From contig NZ_WHSB02000025.1 in assembly GCF_010994755.1 (NCBI RefSeq), positions 1 through 52,629 on the forward strand: a stretch of DNA of 52,629 nt. The letters are read 5' to 3'. Of the stretch, positions 15,840 to 25,497 are shown one piece after another; within the stretch, counting starts at the first letter, position 1, and each line of letters begins with the position of its first letter. The notes below the pieces were generated by a model. That model worked only from the letters and a program-made list of their open reading frames with translations. It did not search any database and was not told the origin of the DNA. The position numbers and the translations under genes were made by a program. The DNA comes from Shinella lacus (GTDB taxonomy: Bacteria > Pseudomonadota > Alphaproteobacteria > Rhizobiales > Rhizobiaceae).

Positions 15840-17170
15840 GCGAACGTCTGATCCGGGGCCGCGTGCTCACCTTCGTCGCCGAGCCGCAGGGCATCGATGA
15901 CACCGCCTCCTACCGCTATTTCGAGGACGGCGCCGTCTTCGTGCGGGGTGGCAAGGTGGTCGAGACCGGCAACTATGCCGATATCCGCAAGCTCGCCGGT
16001 GCCGAGGTCGAGGTCGCCGACCACCGCCCGAACCTCGTCCTGCCCGGCCTCATCGACACGCACCTGCATTTCCCGCAGACCCAGGCGATCGCCTCCTACG
16101 GCGCGCAGCTGCTCGAATGGCTGAACACCTATGTCTTCGTCGAGGAGCAGAAGTTTTCGCGTCCCGCCCATGCGGCGGCCGTCGCCGATCGTTTCATGGA
16201 CGAGCTGCTCTCGAACGGCACGACGACCGCCGTCGCCTATTGCTCGGTGCATCCCGAAAGTGTCGACGCCTATTTCTCGGCGGCCGAAGCGCGCGGCATG
16301 CGCATGATCGGCGGCAAGGTGATGATGGACCGCAATGCGCCGGACGCGCTGCGCGACACGCCGCAGCAGGGCTATGACGAGACCAAGCGGCTGATCGAGA
16401 AGTGGCATGGCCGCGGCCGCGCGCATTATGCGATTAGCCCGCGCTTCGCCATCACGTCCACGCCGGAGCAGCTGGAGATGAGCCAGGCACTCGTCGCCGA
16501 ACATCCCTCCTGCTACGTCCAGACGCACCTTTCGGAAAACCGCGACGAGATCGCCTTCGCCACCTCGCTCTATCCGGAAGCGAAGGACTATACGGATATC
16601 TACGCCCGCTACGGCCTGCTGAACGACCGCATGCTGCTCGGCCATTGCATCTACCTGAGCGACCGGGAGGTTTCGGTTCTGGCGGAGACCGGCGCCGTCG
16701 GCGTCTTCTGCCCGACGTCGAACCTCTTCCTCGGCTCGGGCCTGTTCGACCGCGATCGTTTCGACAGGCTCGGCGCGCGCTGGTCGGTCGCCACCGATGT
16801 CGGCGGCGGCACCAGCTTCTCCATGCTGGAAACCATGGACGAGGCCTACAAGGTGCTGCACCTGCAGGGCCAGCGGCTGACGCCGTTCAGCTCGTTCTAC
16901 CGCATGACGCTCGGCAATGCCCGCGCGGTCGGGCTGGAAAACCACATCGGTTCGCTGCATTCCGGCGCGGATGCGGACATCGTCGTGCTCGATTCCAACG
17001 CCAAGTCGGCGATGGAATATCGCATGCGCACCGCGACCTCGCTGCTCGAAGAGCTGTTCATCCTCCAGACCATGGGCGACGACCGCTGCGTCGCCGAGGT
17101 CTATGTCGCCGGCAAGGCGATGAAGGGGAAGGGCAAGGCCGTCGAAAAGCGCGTTCTCGAAACGGCCTGA
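15836..17170 (+). CDS. guaD: Guanine deaminase
   Basis: 444 aa amidohydrolase converting guanine to xanthine and ammonia. Zinc-site features are DTHLHFPQT (His76, His78), QTHLSEN near 234, the histidine in LGHCIYLSD near 270 and the aspartate in ATDVGGGTSFSML near 323. The long C-terminal segment typical of GuaD (FILQTMGDDRCVAEVYVAGK) is present. Translation is coupled to puuD by a four-base overlap. It opens the pathway by feeding xanthine to XdhAB. Confidence 0.95.
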   Translation: MSERLIRGRVLTFVAEPQGIDDTASYRYFEDGAVFVRGGKVVETGNYADIRKLAGAEVEVADHRPNLVLPGLIDTHLHFPQTQAIASYGAQLLEWLNTYVFVEEQKFSRPAHAAAVADRFMDELLSNGTTTAVAYCSVHPESVDAYFSAAEARGMRMIGGKVMMDRNAPDALRDTPQQGYDETKRLIEKWHGRGRAHYAISPRFAITSTPEQLEMSQALVAEHPSCYVQTHLSENRDEIAFATSLYPEAKDYTDIYARYGLLNDRMLLGHCIYLSDREVSVLAETGAVGVFCPTSNLFLGSGLFDRDRFDRLGARWSVATDVGGGTSFSMLETMDEAYKVLHLQGQRLTPFSSFYRMTLGNARAVGLENHIGSLHSGADADIVVLDSNAKSAMEYRMRTATSLLEELFILQTMGDDRCVAEVYVAGKAMKGKGKAVEKRVLETA

Positions 17171-17467
17171 TTATTTGACGGTGCAAACGCCGTTCGCGCC
17201 GCCGTGTCCGGTATAGGACACGTCGGGCGAGCCGTCCGGCCGGATGGTGAGCGAGATCGTCACGCCGCCACCCTTGGCCTCGTAATAGTTGTCGTTGAAG
17301 ACGTGCAGCTTGGCTTCCTTGCCGTTGATGTAGATCGGCCCGCCTTCGTCGGCATGGACCTCGATCTTGCCGGGGCAGGTGGCGTTGACGAGCGGGATCT
17401 TTGCAAAGGCCGGGCTTGCGGCAAGCAGCGCGAAGGCGGTGGCAACGGCGGGGCGGACGATGCGCAT
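17171..17467 (-). CDS. Small exported protein of unknown function
   Basis: 98 aa. Residues 1-22 form a signal peptide (RIVRP, then AVATAFALLAASPAFA with an AFA cleavage site). The mature part is about 76 aa of mostly beta-type sequence (IEVHADEGGPIYINGKEA, VTISLTIRPDGSPDVSYTG). Two cysteines, in NATCPGKI and GVCTVK, could form a disulfide joining the termini. The ATG at 17467 follows GAGAGGA. It abuts the convergent guaD with no spacer. I do not recognise the family; a small periplasmic protein is the most that can be said. Confidence 0.7.
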   Translation of the reverse strand: MRIVRPAVATAFALLAASPAFAKIPLVNATCPGKIEVHADEGGPIYINGKEAKLHVFNDNYYEAKGGGVTISLTIRPDGSPDVSYTGHGGANGVCTVK

Positions 17468-17522
17468 CGGGAAATCCTCTCGTGATTTTCACCGGGCAAA
17501 ACTGAGCCCTTCGCCGGCAAAG

Positions 17523-18350
17523 TCAAGCGCGCTTCGACCGCCCACCCATCGCCTTGGTTAACTCTTCCGCAGCCGCGCGCACGACCGGCCCGAAGGCGCC
17601 GACCTTCTCGTCCGGCAGGCGCACCGCCGGTCCCGAGACCGAGATCCCCGCAACGGCCTCGCCATATTCGTCGAAGATCGGTGCCGCCACGCAGCGCATG
17701 CCGAGCGTGTGCTCCTCGTCGTCGATCGACCAGCCGCGGATGCGGATCTTTGCGATATCCTCCAGAAGCATCGCCACGCTGTCACGGGTCTTGTCGGTAA
17801 AGTGCTGCAAGGTGCGGCCGGCGAGCAGCGCCTCGATGCGGGAATCCGGCCAGGTCGACAGGATCGCCTTGCCGATGCCGGACGCATGGATCGGCCCGCG
17901 CCGGCCGGGGCGGAAGAAGGCGCGCATGGGCGCATGACTTTCCACCTGCGAGATGAAGACCACGTCGCCGTCATCCTCGATGGCGATGTTGGCGGTCTCG
18001 CCGCAGCCCTCCATCAGCTGTTTCAGGAAGGGCCGGCTGATCGTGCCGAGCTTGCGGAAGCGCAGATACGCGGTGCCGATCTCGAAGGCCTTCACGCCGA
18101 TCGTCCAGGCGCCGGTCTCGTTGTCGTGGGTGACCATGCCGTGCTGGGCAAGCGAGGTGAGCAGCCGGTGCACGGTGGAGGGTGCCATCGCCGACTGGTC
18201 GGCAAGCTCGGTCAGGCCGGCACCATCGGCCTGCGCGACCAGTTCCAGCAGTTTCAGGCTGCGGTCGAGCACCTGCACCGAAGAGGGCGCCGCATTCTCG
18301 CCCGCCTTGCGGCCCGGTTTGGCCCGCGTCTTTTCCTGATGGTCCGCCAT
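17523..18350 (-). CDS. IclR-family regulator, probably of the glyoxylate-to-glycerate genes
   Basis: 275 aa. A basic N-terminal tail precedes the winged helix (QVLDRSLKLLELVAQADG, LTELADQSAMAPSTVHRLL), followed by the IclR effector domain (GRRGPIHASGIGKAILS, RGWSIDDEEHTLGMRCVAAPIFDE, GISVSGPA). It is divergent from gcl, the place held by AllR-type glyoxylate or allantoin sensors in enterobacteria. Regulation of gcl-hyi-glxR in response to glyoxylate is inferred from that. The start ATG has AGGAG upstream. Several TTTCCA half-sites lie in the shared promoter region. Confidence 0.87.
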   Translation of the reverse strand: MADHQEKTRAKPGRKAGENAAPSSVQVLDRSLKLLELVAQADGAGLTELADQSAMAPSTVHRLLTSLAQHGMVTHDNETGAWTIGVKAFEIGTAYLRFRKLGTISRPFLKQLMEGCGETANIAIEDDGDVVFISQVESHAPMRAFFRPGRRGPIHASGIGKAILSTWPDSRIEALLAGRTLQHFTDKTRDSVAMLLEDIAKIRIRGWSIDDEEHTLGMRCVAAPIFDEYGEAVAGISVSGPAVRLPDEKVGAFGPVVRAAAEELTKAMGGRSKRA

Positions 18351-18402
18351 GTCGTTTTCTCCTGTCCGCCGACGTCATGACATAGCTGGCCCGGATCGAT
18401 TG

Positions 18403-18491
18403 TTCCAGTTTCGTTGAAAATGTTTATTTCCACATGATGGGATTGATTTCCATTTTATGATTGCGCGCCATCGGAAATGGGTTACCTTCCA
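18403..18491. promoter_or_regulatory. Candidate IclR-type sites in the iclR-gcl divergent promoter
   Basis: ATTTCCA occurs at 18426-18432 and again at 18446-18452, exactly 20 bases apart and so on the same DNA face. GGAAAT lies inverted at 18473-18478. TTGAAAA (18414-18420) and TTTCCA (18427-18432) form an imperfect palindrome like the TGGAAA..TTTCCA sites of AllR/IclR proteins. More TTCCA copies lie at 18404 and 18487. Binding is inferred. Confidence 0.4.
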
Positions 18492-18515
18492 ACTCGAGAG
18501 ACGGAGGAAATTCCC

Positions 18516-20300
18516 ATGGCAAAAATGCGTGCTGTCGATGCAGCGGTCCTGGTTCTGGAAAAGGAAGGCATTGATTGTGCCTTCGGCGTCCCGGGCGCTG
18601 CGATCAATCCCTTCTATTCGGCGCTGAGGGCGCGCGGCACGGTCCGCCACGTTCTCGCCCGCCACGTCGAGGGCGCAAGCCACATGGCGGAAGGTTACAC
18701 CCGTGCCCGCGCCGGCAATATCGGCCTGTGCATCGGCACCTCGGGTCCCGCCGGCACCGACATGATCACCGGCCTCTATTCGGCCTCGGCCGACTCGATC
18801 CCGATCCTCTGCATCACCGGCCAGGCGCCGCGCGCCCGCCTCGACAAGGAGGATTTCCAGGCCGTCGACATCGCGAAGATCGCGGCCCCCGTCACCAAAT
18901 GGGCCGTCACCGTCATGGAGCCGGGCCTGGTTCCCTATGTCTTCCAGAAGGCGTTCCACACCATGCGCTCGGGCCGTCCCGGCCCGGTCCTGATCGACCT
19001 GCCGATCGACGTCCAGCTCGCCGAGATCGAATTCGACATCGACGCCTATGCGCCGCTCGAACCCTACAAGCCGGCCGCAACCCGCGCCCAGGCGGAAAAG
19101 GCGCTCGCCATGCTGAACGCATCCGAGCGGCCGCTGATCGTCGCCGGCGGCGGCATCATCAATGCGGATGCCTCCGATCTCCTGGTCGAATTCGCCGAGA
19201 TCGTCGGCGTCCCGGTCATCCCGACGCTGATGGGCTGGGGCACGATCCCGGACGACCATCCGCTGATGGCCGGCATGTGCGGCCTGCAGACCTCGCACCG
19301 CTACGGCAATGCGACCATGCTCGCCTCCGACTTCGTTCTCGGCGTCGGCAACCGCTGGGCCAACCGCCACACCGGCAATATCCCGACCTATACGGAGGGT
19401 CGCACCTTCGTCCATGTCGACATCGAACCGACCCAGATCGGCCGCGTCTTCACGCCCGATTTCGGCATCGTGTCGGATGCCGGCGCCGCGCTTAAACTCT
19501 TCCTCGACGTTGCGACCGAGTGGAAGGTCGCCGGCAAGCTGCGCGACTGGTCCGGTTGGGCCGAGGAATGCCGCGAGCGCAAGCGCACCATGCTGCGCAA
19601 GACCCATTTCGACCAGACGCCGCTCAAGCCGCAGCGCGTCTACGAGGAAATGAACAAGGCCTTCGACCGCGACACCTGCTACGTCTCGACCATCGGCCTT
19701 TCGCAGATCGCCGGCGCGCAGTTCCTGCATGTCTACAAGCCGCGCAACTGGATCAATTGCGGCCAGGCCGGCCCGCTCGGCTGGACGCTGCCGGCAGCGC
19801 TCGGCGTGCGTGCCGCCGATCCGGACCGCCCGATCGTGGCGCTGTCCGGCGACTATGACTTCCAGTTCCTCATCGAGGAGCTTGCGGTCGGTGCCCAGCA
19901 CAAGCTGCCCTACCTGCATGTGGTCGTGAACAATTCCTATCTCGGCCTCATCCGCCAGGCCCAGCGCGGCTTCAACATGGACTTCGAAGTCTCGCTCGCC
20001 TTCGACAACGTCAATGCATCGGACGATGCGGAGCCGGGCTACGGTGTCGACCATGTCGCGGTCGCCGAGGGTCTTGGCTGCAAGGCGATCCGGGTCCGCA
20101 GCCCGAACGAATTCCAGGAAGCCTTCAACACGGCACAGACGCTGATGAAGGAGCACCAGGTTCCCGTCGTCATCGAGTTCATCCTGGAGCGCATCACCAA
20201 CATCGCCATGGGCGCCGACATCAATGCCGTCGTCGAGTTCGAGGAGCTTGCCGAACGCGGCGAAGATGCCCCGACGGCCACGATGGCACTGCTGGACTAA
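18516..20300 (+). CDS. gcl: Glyoxylate carboligase (tartronate-semialdehyde synthase)
   Basis: 594 aa thiamin-diphosphate enzyme that joins two glyoxylates into tartronate semialdehyde and CO2. The diagnostic Val51 (ARHVEGASH) stands where other ThDP enzymes have a catalytic glutamate, a hallmark of Gcl. The ThDP/Mg site is [15 protein letters not shown] near residues 447-475 and the FAD-binding central domain is intact. The ATG at 18516 follows GGAGGAAA. First gene of gcl-hyi-glxR and divergent from the IclR regulator. Its substrate is the product of AllA. Confidence 0.97.
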   Translation: MAKMRAVDAAVLVLEKEGIDCAFGVPGAAINPFYSALRARGTVRHVLARHVEGASHMAEGYTRARAGNIGLCIGTSGPAGTDMITGLYSASADSIPILCITGQAPRARLDKEDFQAVDIAKIAAPVTKWAVTVMEPGLVPYVFQKAFHTMRSGRPGPVLIDLPIDVQLAEIEFDIDAYAPLEPYKPAATRAQAEKALAMLNASERPLIVAGGGIINADASDLLVEFAEIVGVPVIPTLMGWGTIPDDHPLMAGMCGLQTSHRYGNATMLASDFVLGVGNRWANRHTGNIPTYTEGRTFVHVDIEPTQIGRVFTPDFGIVSDAGAALKLFLDVATEWKVAGKLRDWSGWAEECRERKRTMLRKTHFDQTPLKPQRVYEEMNKAFDRDTCYVSTIGLSQIAGAQFLHVYKPRNWINCGQAGPLGWTLPAALGVRAADPDRPIVALSGDYDFQFLIEELAVGAQHKLPYLHVVVNNSYLGLIRQAQRGFNMDFEVSLAFDNVNASDDAEPGYGVDHVAVAEGLGCKAIRVRSPNEFQEAFNTAQTLMKEHQVPVVIEFILERITNIAMGADINAVVEFEELAERGEDAPTATMALLD

Positions 20301-20310
20301 GGAGAAAAAA

Positions 20311-21090
<780 letters not shown>

Positions 21091-21125
21091 GCCACCAAAC
21101 ATTTTCAAGACTGGGAGTTAGCATC

Positions 21126-22010
21126 ATGGCAAATATCGGTTTCATCGGCCTCGGCATCATGGGCACGCCCATGGCGCGTCACCTTCAGGACGCCGGTCAC
21201 ACGATCATCACCTCGAAATTCGCGATCGCGCCGCGTCAGGAACTCCTCGACAACGGCCTGAAGATCGTCGACAGCCCGAAGGCGCTGGCCGAGACCGTCG
21301 ACACGATCATCCTCATGCTGCCGGACACCCCGGAAGTGCAGGATGTGCTGTTCGGCGAAAACGGCGTCTCCTATGGGCTGTCCGCCGGCAAGCTCGTCAT
21401 CGACATGAGCTCGATCTCGCCGATCGAAACCAAGGAATTCGCCAAGAAGATCCGCGCGACCGGCGCCGAATATGTCGACGGTCCGGTTTCCGGCGGCGAA
21501 GTGGGCGCCAAGAACGCCACGCTCTCCATCATGGCCGGCGGCTCGCAGGAAAGTTTCGACCGGGCGCTGCCGCTGTTCCAGCTGATGGGCAAGAACATCA
21601 CGCTCGTCGGCGATTGCGGTGACGGCCAGGTGACCAAGGTCGCCAACCAGATCATCGTGGCGCTGACCATCGAGGCCGTTGCCGAAGCGCTCGTCTTCGC
21701 CTCGAAGGCCGGTGCCGATCCGGCCCGCGTGCGTGCCGCGCTGATGGGCGGCTTCGCCTCCTCGCGCATTCTCGAAGTGCATGGCGAGCGCATGGTCAAG
21801 CGTACATTCGATCCGGGCTTCCGCATCTCGCTGCACCAGAAGGACCTGAACCTGGCCCTCCAGGGCGCCAAGGCGCTGGGCGTTTCGCTGCCCAACACCG
21901 CCTCAACGCAGGAACTCTTCAACCAGTGCGCCGCCCACGGCGATGCCGGCCTCGATCACTCAGGTCTCGTCACGGCGCTGGAGCGCATGGCGAACCACGC
22001 CGTCGCATGA
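21126..22010 (+). CDS. glxR: Tartronate semialdehyde reductase (2-hydroxy-3-oxopropionate reductase)
   Basis: 294 aa beta-hydroxyacid dehydrogenase reducing tartronate semialdehyde to D-glycerate with NAD(P)H. The Rossmann motif GLGIMGTPMA starts at residue 8. Substrate-site DGPVSGGEVGA (near 119-129) and the catalytic lysine in KVANQIIVA (near 175) are present, and the C-terminal all-helical domain is complete. Third gene after gcl and hyi, 35 bases beyond hyi with GGGAG before the ATG. GarR is an equivalent name; the gcl context favours glxR. Confidence 0.95.
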   Translation: MANIGFIGLGIMGTPMARHLQDAGHTIITSKFAIAPRQELLDNGLKIVDSPKALAETVDTIILMLPDTPEVQDVLFGENGVSYGLSAGKLVIDMSSISPIETKEFAKKIRATGAEYVDGPVSGGEVGAKNATLSIMAGGSQESFDRALPLFQLMGKNITLVGDCGDGQVTKVANQIIVALTIEAVAEALVFASKAGADPARVRAALMGGFASSRILEVHGERMVKRTFDPGFRISLHQKDLNLALQGAKALGVSLPNTASTQELFNQCAAHGDAGLDHSGLVTALERMANHAVA

Positions 22011-22018
22011 CGGCCTGA

Positions 22019-22045
22019 CCGGGCGGGGAGGGGAGCCCCGCCCGG
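22019..22045 (+). terminator. Terminator candidate after glxR
   Basis: 10-bp perfect GC stem CCGGGCGGGG/CCCCGCCCGG (22019-22028 with 22036-22045) around a 7-base loop, nine bases beyond the glxR stop. No U-tract follows, so it may be only a 3' stabilising hairpin. Confidence 0.45.
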
Positions 22046-22071
22046 TCACCCATCCTGGAGGAGGAAATACG

Positions 22072-22134
22072 AGCCCCTCATCCCGCCGCATCATCTTCAT
22101 TCGGGAGGTGACGCAGGCTTGCGGATGAGGGGCT
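22072..22134. repeat. 12-bp inverted repeat between glxR and glycerate kinase
   Basis: AGCCCCTCATCC (22072-22083) and GGATGAGGGGCT (22123-22134), perfect arms 39 bases apart, ending 43 bases before the kinase start. It could be the remnant of an intergenic palindromic element of the CTCATCC type (compare 34701-34840) or a leader hairpin. Confidence 0.55.
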
Positions 22135-22177
22135 TCGTGTTCATAAGACCAGCATTCCGCAGACTTGGAGGAACCCC

Positions 22178-23446
22178 ATGCCTGATATCGCCGATCCGCG
22201 CGCCTTTCTCGAAACGCTCTTTCACGCCGCGGTCGCCGCCGCCGATCCGGAAAAGGTGCTGGCCGCCAACCTGCCGGAAAAACCGAAGGGCCGCACGGTG
22301 GTGATCGGCGCCGGCAAGGGTGCCGCGCAGATGGCCCGCGCCTTCGAGCGCCTGTGGGATGCGCCGCTGACCGGCGTGATCGTCACGCGCTATGGCTATG
22401 CCGTTCCCTGCGAGCGCATCGAAGTGCTCGAAGCCGCCCATCCGGTGCCGGATGACAGCGGCCTGCTCGCCTCCGGCCGGCTGATGGCCGCCGTGCGCGG
22501 CCTCACCGAAGACGATCTCGTCGTGGCGCTGATCTGCGGCGGCGGCTCCGCCCTGCTGCCCGCACCCGCCGGCGACCTGACGCTCGCGGACGAAATCGCC
22601 GTCAACCGCGCCCTGCTCGCCTCCGGCGCGCCGATCAGCGCCATGAATGCCGTGCGCAAGCAGGTCTCGCGCATCAAGGGCGGCCGTCTTGCCGCCCTCG
22701 CCCATCCAGCCCGCGTCGTCTCCCTCGTCGTCTCCGATATTCCCGGCGACAACCCCGCCCTCGTCGCCTCCGGCCCGACCATCGCCGACGCCACCACCCG
22801 CGCCGACGCGCTGCGCTTCATCGAACGCTACCGCCTCGACCTGCCCGAAGCCGTGATGCGCCATATCCGCGACGGCCAGGACGAGCCGCCGCTACCGTCC
22901 GATGCCTGCTTCGCCCGCAACGAGGTGAAGCTCGTCGCCTCGGCCGCCGTCTCGCTGGAGGCCGCCGCGGACGTTGCGCGCAAGGCCGGCGTCGAGGCCG
23001 TCATCCTCTCCGATGCCATCGAGGGCGAGGCCGCCGAAGTCGGTCGCGTGCATGCCGCGATCGCCGCCGAAGTGGTGCGCCGCGACCGGCCGTTCCAGAA
23101 ACCCGTCGTCGTGCTCTCCGGCGGTGAAACGACCGTGACCATCAAGGGCAAGGGCAAGGGCGGCCGCAACGGCGAGTTCCTGCTGTCCTTCGCCTGCGCC
23201 ACCGACGGCCTCGACGGCCTTTCCGCGCTCGCCGCCGATACGGACGGCATCGACGGTTCGGAAGACAATGCCGGCGCCTTCGCCGACGGCACCACCGTCG
23301 CGCGCCTCGCCGGCAAGGGCAAGGACGCCGCCGACTATCTCGGCCGCAACGACAGCTGGACCGCCTTCGACGCGCTCGGCGACCTCTTCGTGCCCGGCCC
23401 GACCGGCACCAACGTCAACGATTTCCGCGCCATCCTCATCCAGTAA
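22178..23446 (+). CDS. gckA: Glycerate 2-kinase, type II (MOFRL family)
   Basis: 422 aa. The N-terminal DUF4147 glycerate-kinase domain (VIGAGKGAAQMARAFE, HPVPDDSGLLASG, ICGGGSALLPAP, NAVRKQVSRIKGGRLA, SDIPGDNPALVASGPT) is followed by a C-terminal MOFRL domain (VVLSGGETTVTIKGKGKGGRNGEFLLS, DTDGIDGSEDNAGAF). It phosphorylates D-glycerate to 2-phosphoglycerate, so the glxR product enters glycolysis. ATG follows TTGGAGGAA. It sits 167 bases from glxR behind hairpins, so it may have its own transcript. Also called ttuD in tartrate contexts. Confidence 0.92.
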   Translation: MPDIADPRAFLETLFHAAVAAADPEKVLAANLPEKPKGRTVVIGAGKGAAQMARAFERLWDAPLTGVIVTRYGYAVPCERIEVLEAAHPVPDDSGLLASGRLMAAVRGLTEDDLVVALICGGGSALLPAPAGDLTLADEIAVNRALLASGAPISAMNAVRKQVSRIKGGRLAALAHPARVVSLVVSDIPGDNPALVASGPTIADATTRADALRFIERYRLDLPEAVMRHIRDGQDEPPLPSDACFARNEVKLVASAAVSLEAAADVARKAGVEAVILSDAIEGEAAEVGRVHAAIAAEVVRRDRPFQKPVVVLSGGETTVTIKGKGKGGRNGEFLLSFACATDGLDGLSALAADTDGIDGSEDNAGAFADGTTVARLAGKGKDAADYLGRNDSWTAFDALGDLFVPGPTGTNVNDFRAILIQ

Positions 23447-23451
23447 ATGAA

Positions 23452-23483
23452 AACAGCCCCGGCAAGCCGGGGCTGTTCTGTTT
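23452..23483 (+). terminator. Rho-independent terminator of the glycerate kinase gene
   Basis: 12-bp stem AACAGCCCCGGC/GCCGGGGCTGTT (23452-23463 with 23466-23477) and a 2-base spacer, followed by CTGTTT, starting six bases after the stop codon. Confidence 0.85.
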
Positions 23484-23503
23484 CGTCGCCCTCCTCCCCA
23501 CCA

Positions 23504-23581
23504 ACGTCATCCTCGGCCTTGAGCCGAGGATCCATGCAGCGGAGAGGCGGTGGATGCTCGGGTCAAGCCCGAGCATGACAC
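23504..23581. repeat. Two-palindrome intergenic repeat, copy B (RIME-like)
   Basis: Palindromes at 23509-23531 and 23554-23576, centres 45 bp apart. Relative to copy A, the first palindrome carries paired changes on both arms (CGGCC...GGCCG-type in place of CGGGC) that keep the stem. Lies between the convergent glycerate kinase and peroxiredoxin genes. Confidence 0.85.
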
Positions 23582-23614
23582 AGGAGAGGTTGGCGCTCTC
23601 TGGCCGGTGCCGGA

Positions 23615-24274
23615 TCAGGCGGCCGGCTGCTTGGTCTTGCGCAGATACGGCAGCACCGTGTCGAAGGCGCCGAAGCGGGTGATGGCGTCCTCGTTGGAAA
23701 CGGCGGCGGTGATGATGACGTCCTCGCCCTGCTGCCAGTTGGCGGGCGTTGCCACCTGGTGCTTGCTGGTGAGCTGGATCGAATCGATCGCGCGCAGGAT
23801 TTCCGCGAAATTGCGGCCGGTCGTCATCGGGTAGGTGAGGATCAGCTTGATCTTCTTGTCCGGGCCGATGACGAAGACCGAGCGCACCGTGGCATTGTCG
23901 GCGGGCGTGCGGCCTTCGGACGTCTCACCGGCGGCGGCCGGCAGCATGTCGTAGAGTTTTGCGACCGCGAGGTCCTTGTCGCCGATCAGCGGATATTCCA
24001 CGTCGAAGCCGGTGGCGGTGCGGATGTCGTTCTTCCACTTGCCGTGGCTTTCGACCGGATCGACCGAGATGCCGATGATCTTGACGCCGCGCTTGCGGAA
24101 TTCGCCTTCAAGGCCGGCCATGGCGCCGAGCTCGGTGGTGCAGACCGGGGTAAAATTCTTGGGGTGCGAGAAGAGCACGGCCCAGCCGTCGCCGATCCAC
24201 TCATGGAAGCCGATCGTGCCGGCGGTGGTTTCGGCGGTGAAGTCCGGAGCGATGTCGTTGATGCGCAGGCTCAT
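23615..24274 (-). CDS. 1-Cys peroxiredoxin (Prx6 type)
   Basis: 219 aa thiol peroxidase that reduces H2O2 and alkyl hydroperoxides in the cytoplasm. The peroxidatic Cys45 is in FSHPKNFTPVCTTELG. The Prx6-type C-terminal extension (ILRAIDSIQLTSKHQVATPANWQQGEDVII) is present, and no resolving cysteine is seen, so a one-cysteine mechanism is expected. The start at ATG 24274 (MSLRINDIAPDF) is the family start; the open frame runs further upstream without support. Single gene, convergent with the glycerate kinase. Confidence 0.93.
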   Translation of the reverse strand: MSLRINDIAPDFTAETTAGTIGFHEWIGDGWAVLFSHPKNFTPVCTTELGAMAGLEGEFRKRGVKIIGISVDPVESHGKWKNDIRTATGFDVEYPLIGDKDLAVAKLYDMLPAAAGETSEGRTPADNATVRSVFVIGPDKKIKLILTYPMTTGRNFAEILRAIDSIQLTSKHQVATPANWQQGEDVIITAAVSNEDAITRFGAFDTVLPYLRKTKQPAA

Positions 24275-24532
24275 GGGTCTCGTCCTCTCTGTCGTGCGGG
24301 ATCGCAGGCAAACGGCCCGCGAGAATATATCCCGGCGGGTGTAGAACGAAAATTCCGCCTTGCCTATAGCGGCAAGCCGTCGCTGCCGGAGAGGCCGGGA
24401 GCGCATCTTTGCGTCTATCCCGCCCCTCGCAACACGGCATTCGGCGTTGCTTCGCCGCCGCGCCAAACCGTTCTCCGGAAAGGGCGCGAAATGGAAGGGG
24501 ATTTTATTTTGGCGGGCGGGGTGAATCTGGCC

Positions 24533-25171
24533 TCAATCGCCGATTTCGGCCCGCCCGCTGGTGAGATCCACGATCAGTCGGCCGGTCTCCTCCGCCTTGT
24601 CCGCCGGCACGCGGAAGGAGAGGCGCGCGCCCGTATCGTGATAGGCCTCGTCGTCCATCACCAGCCCCGGCAGCGCGGCAAGCCGCGCCTTCACCAGGGC
24701 GAGATCGGAAAAGCCGAGCGAGACGGAGAGCGCGACCCGCTGGACATATTCGGTCTTGGCGGCGGCGCGCAGGCAGAGGGCTGCCGTGCCGCCATAGGCG
24801 CGGATCAGCCCGCCGCTGCCCAGAAGAATGCCGCCGAACCAGCGCGTAACGACGACGAGCGTGCGATCGAGCGCCTGCCCGTCGATTGCCTGCAGGATCG
24901 GCTTTCCCGCCGTCCCGCTCGGCTCGCCGTCATCGCTGAAGCGGTAGGCCTGGCCGATCCGCCAGGCCCAGCAATTGTGGGTGGCCACCGTGTCGGAAAC
25001 CTCCGCCAGCCGGGCCTTCGCCTCCGCCTCGCTCTCGACCGGACAGGCGATCGCGCGGAACCGGCTCTTGCGGATGTCCTGCTCGAAAGTCTCGGTCTGG
25101 TCCAGCGTGTACAAGGGGTCGATCCGGTGGCGTGGATATGCCTCGTACCCCCACGGGCGCCGTGCAATCAA
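24533..25171 (-). CDS. YigZ/IMPACT (UPF0029) family protein
   Basis: About 212 aa from a TTG at 25171; the start is uncertain because no ATG lies near the N-terminus and TTG/GTG alternatives exist further in. The IMPACT domain is clear: QDIRKSRFRAIACPV, NCWAWRIG, SDDGEPSGTAGKPIL, VVVTRWFGGILLGSGGLIRAYG. A ferredoxin-like C-terminal half follows. The family has been linked to translation control and proline-peptide handling, but the bacterial function is not settled. Single gene in its surroundings. Confidence 0.83.
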   Translation of the reverse strand: MIARRPWGYEAYPRHRIDPLYTLDQTETFEQDIRKSRFRAIACPVESEAEAKARLAEVSDTVATHNCWAWRIGQAYRFSDDGEPSGTAGKPILQAIDGQALDRTLVVVTRWFGGILLGSGGLIRAYGGTAALCLRAAAKTEYVQRVALSVSLGFSDLALVKARLAALPGLVMDDEAYHDTGARLSFRVPADKAEETGRLIVDLTSGRAEIGD

Positions 25172-25202
25172 GGGTCGAATAGAGCACCAATTTTATGGAC
25201 TA

Positions 25203-25230
25203 TTGACAGATGCCACGATTTTGCCATGAT
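25203..25230 (+). promoter_or_regulatory. Sigma-70-like promoter candidate
   Basis: TTGACA (25203-25208), 16 bases, then CATGAT (25225-25230), in an AT-richer stretch 36 bases upstream of the small frame at 25266. The -35 is perfect and the -10 weak. Confidence 0.35.
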
Positions 25231-25265
25231 GTTGACCGGATCGTAACAGCAACGGAAGCGATGGC

Positions 25266-25457
25266 ATGATGTATCTCGGTGGCGTGACGCTCGGTTACTT
25301 CAACCTCTATCCGGTCGGCTTCCAGCCGAAGACCGAAGAAGCCCGCGAGGTCGAAGAGACGGTTGATTCCGGCGAGCAGGACAGGCTTCCGCTCGAAGGC
25401 AGCCGGCTTTCCTATTCCCGCCGCCCGGTGCAGTGGCCGTTGCACGTTTTCTTCTGA
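25266..25457 (+). CDS. Small open frame, doubtful gene
   Basis: 63 codons (MMYLGGVTLGYFNLYPVGF at the start, HVFF at the end). GGAAGCG lies a few bases before the first ATG and a TTGACA promoter-like element lies upstream, which is why it is listed. The N-terminus is hydrophobic and aromatic, and the middle is acidic (TEEAREVEETVDSGEQD). I recognise no family and codon evidence is limited at this size. It may be a chance frame in the otherwise empty gap 25172-25526. Confidence 0.3.
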   Translation: MMYLGGVTLGYFNLYPVGFQPKTEEAREVEETVDSGEQDRLPLEGSRLSYSRRPVQWPLHVFF

Positions 25458-25471
25458 AGCACGGGCCGACT

Positions 25472-25497
25472 ACAGAAAATCATCGGTGATTTCCTGT
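25472..25497 (-). terminator. Hairpin downstream of the GH2 gene
   Basis: ACAG-A-AAATCA / TGATTT-C-CTGT around loop TCGG (a stable tetraloop), ten pairs and one mismatch, 30 bases beyond the GH2 stop on the minus strand. It could end the five-gene operon. No strong U-tract. Confidence 0.4.

Noticed and set aside
23759..25246. 495-codon plus-strand frame across the peroxiredoxin and YigZ genes
   Set aside because: It runs opposite two well-supported genes and has no domain pattern.
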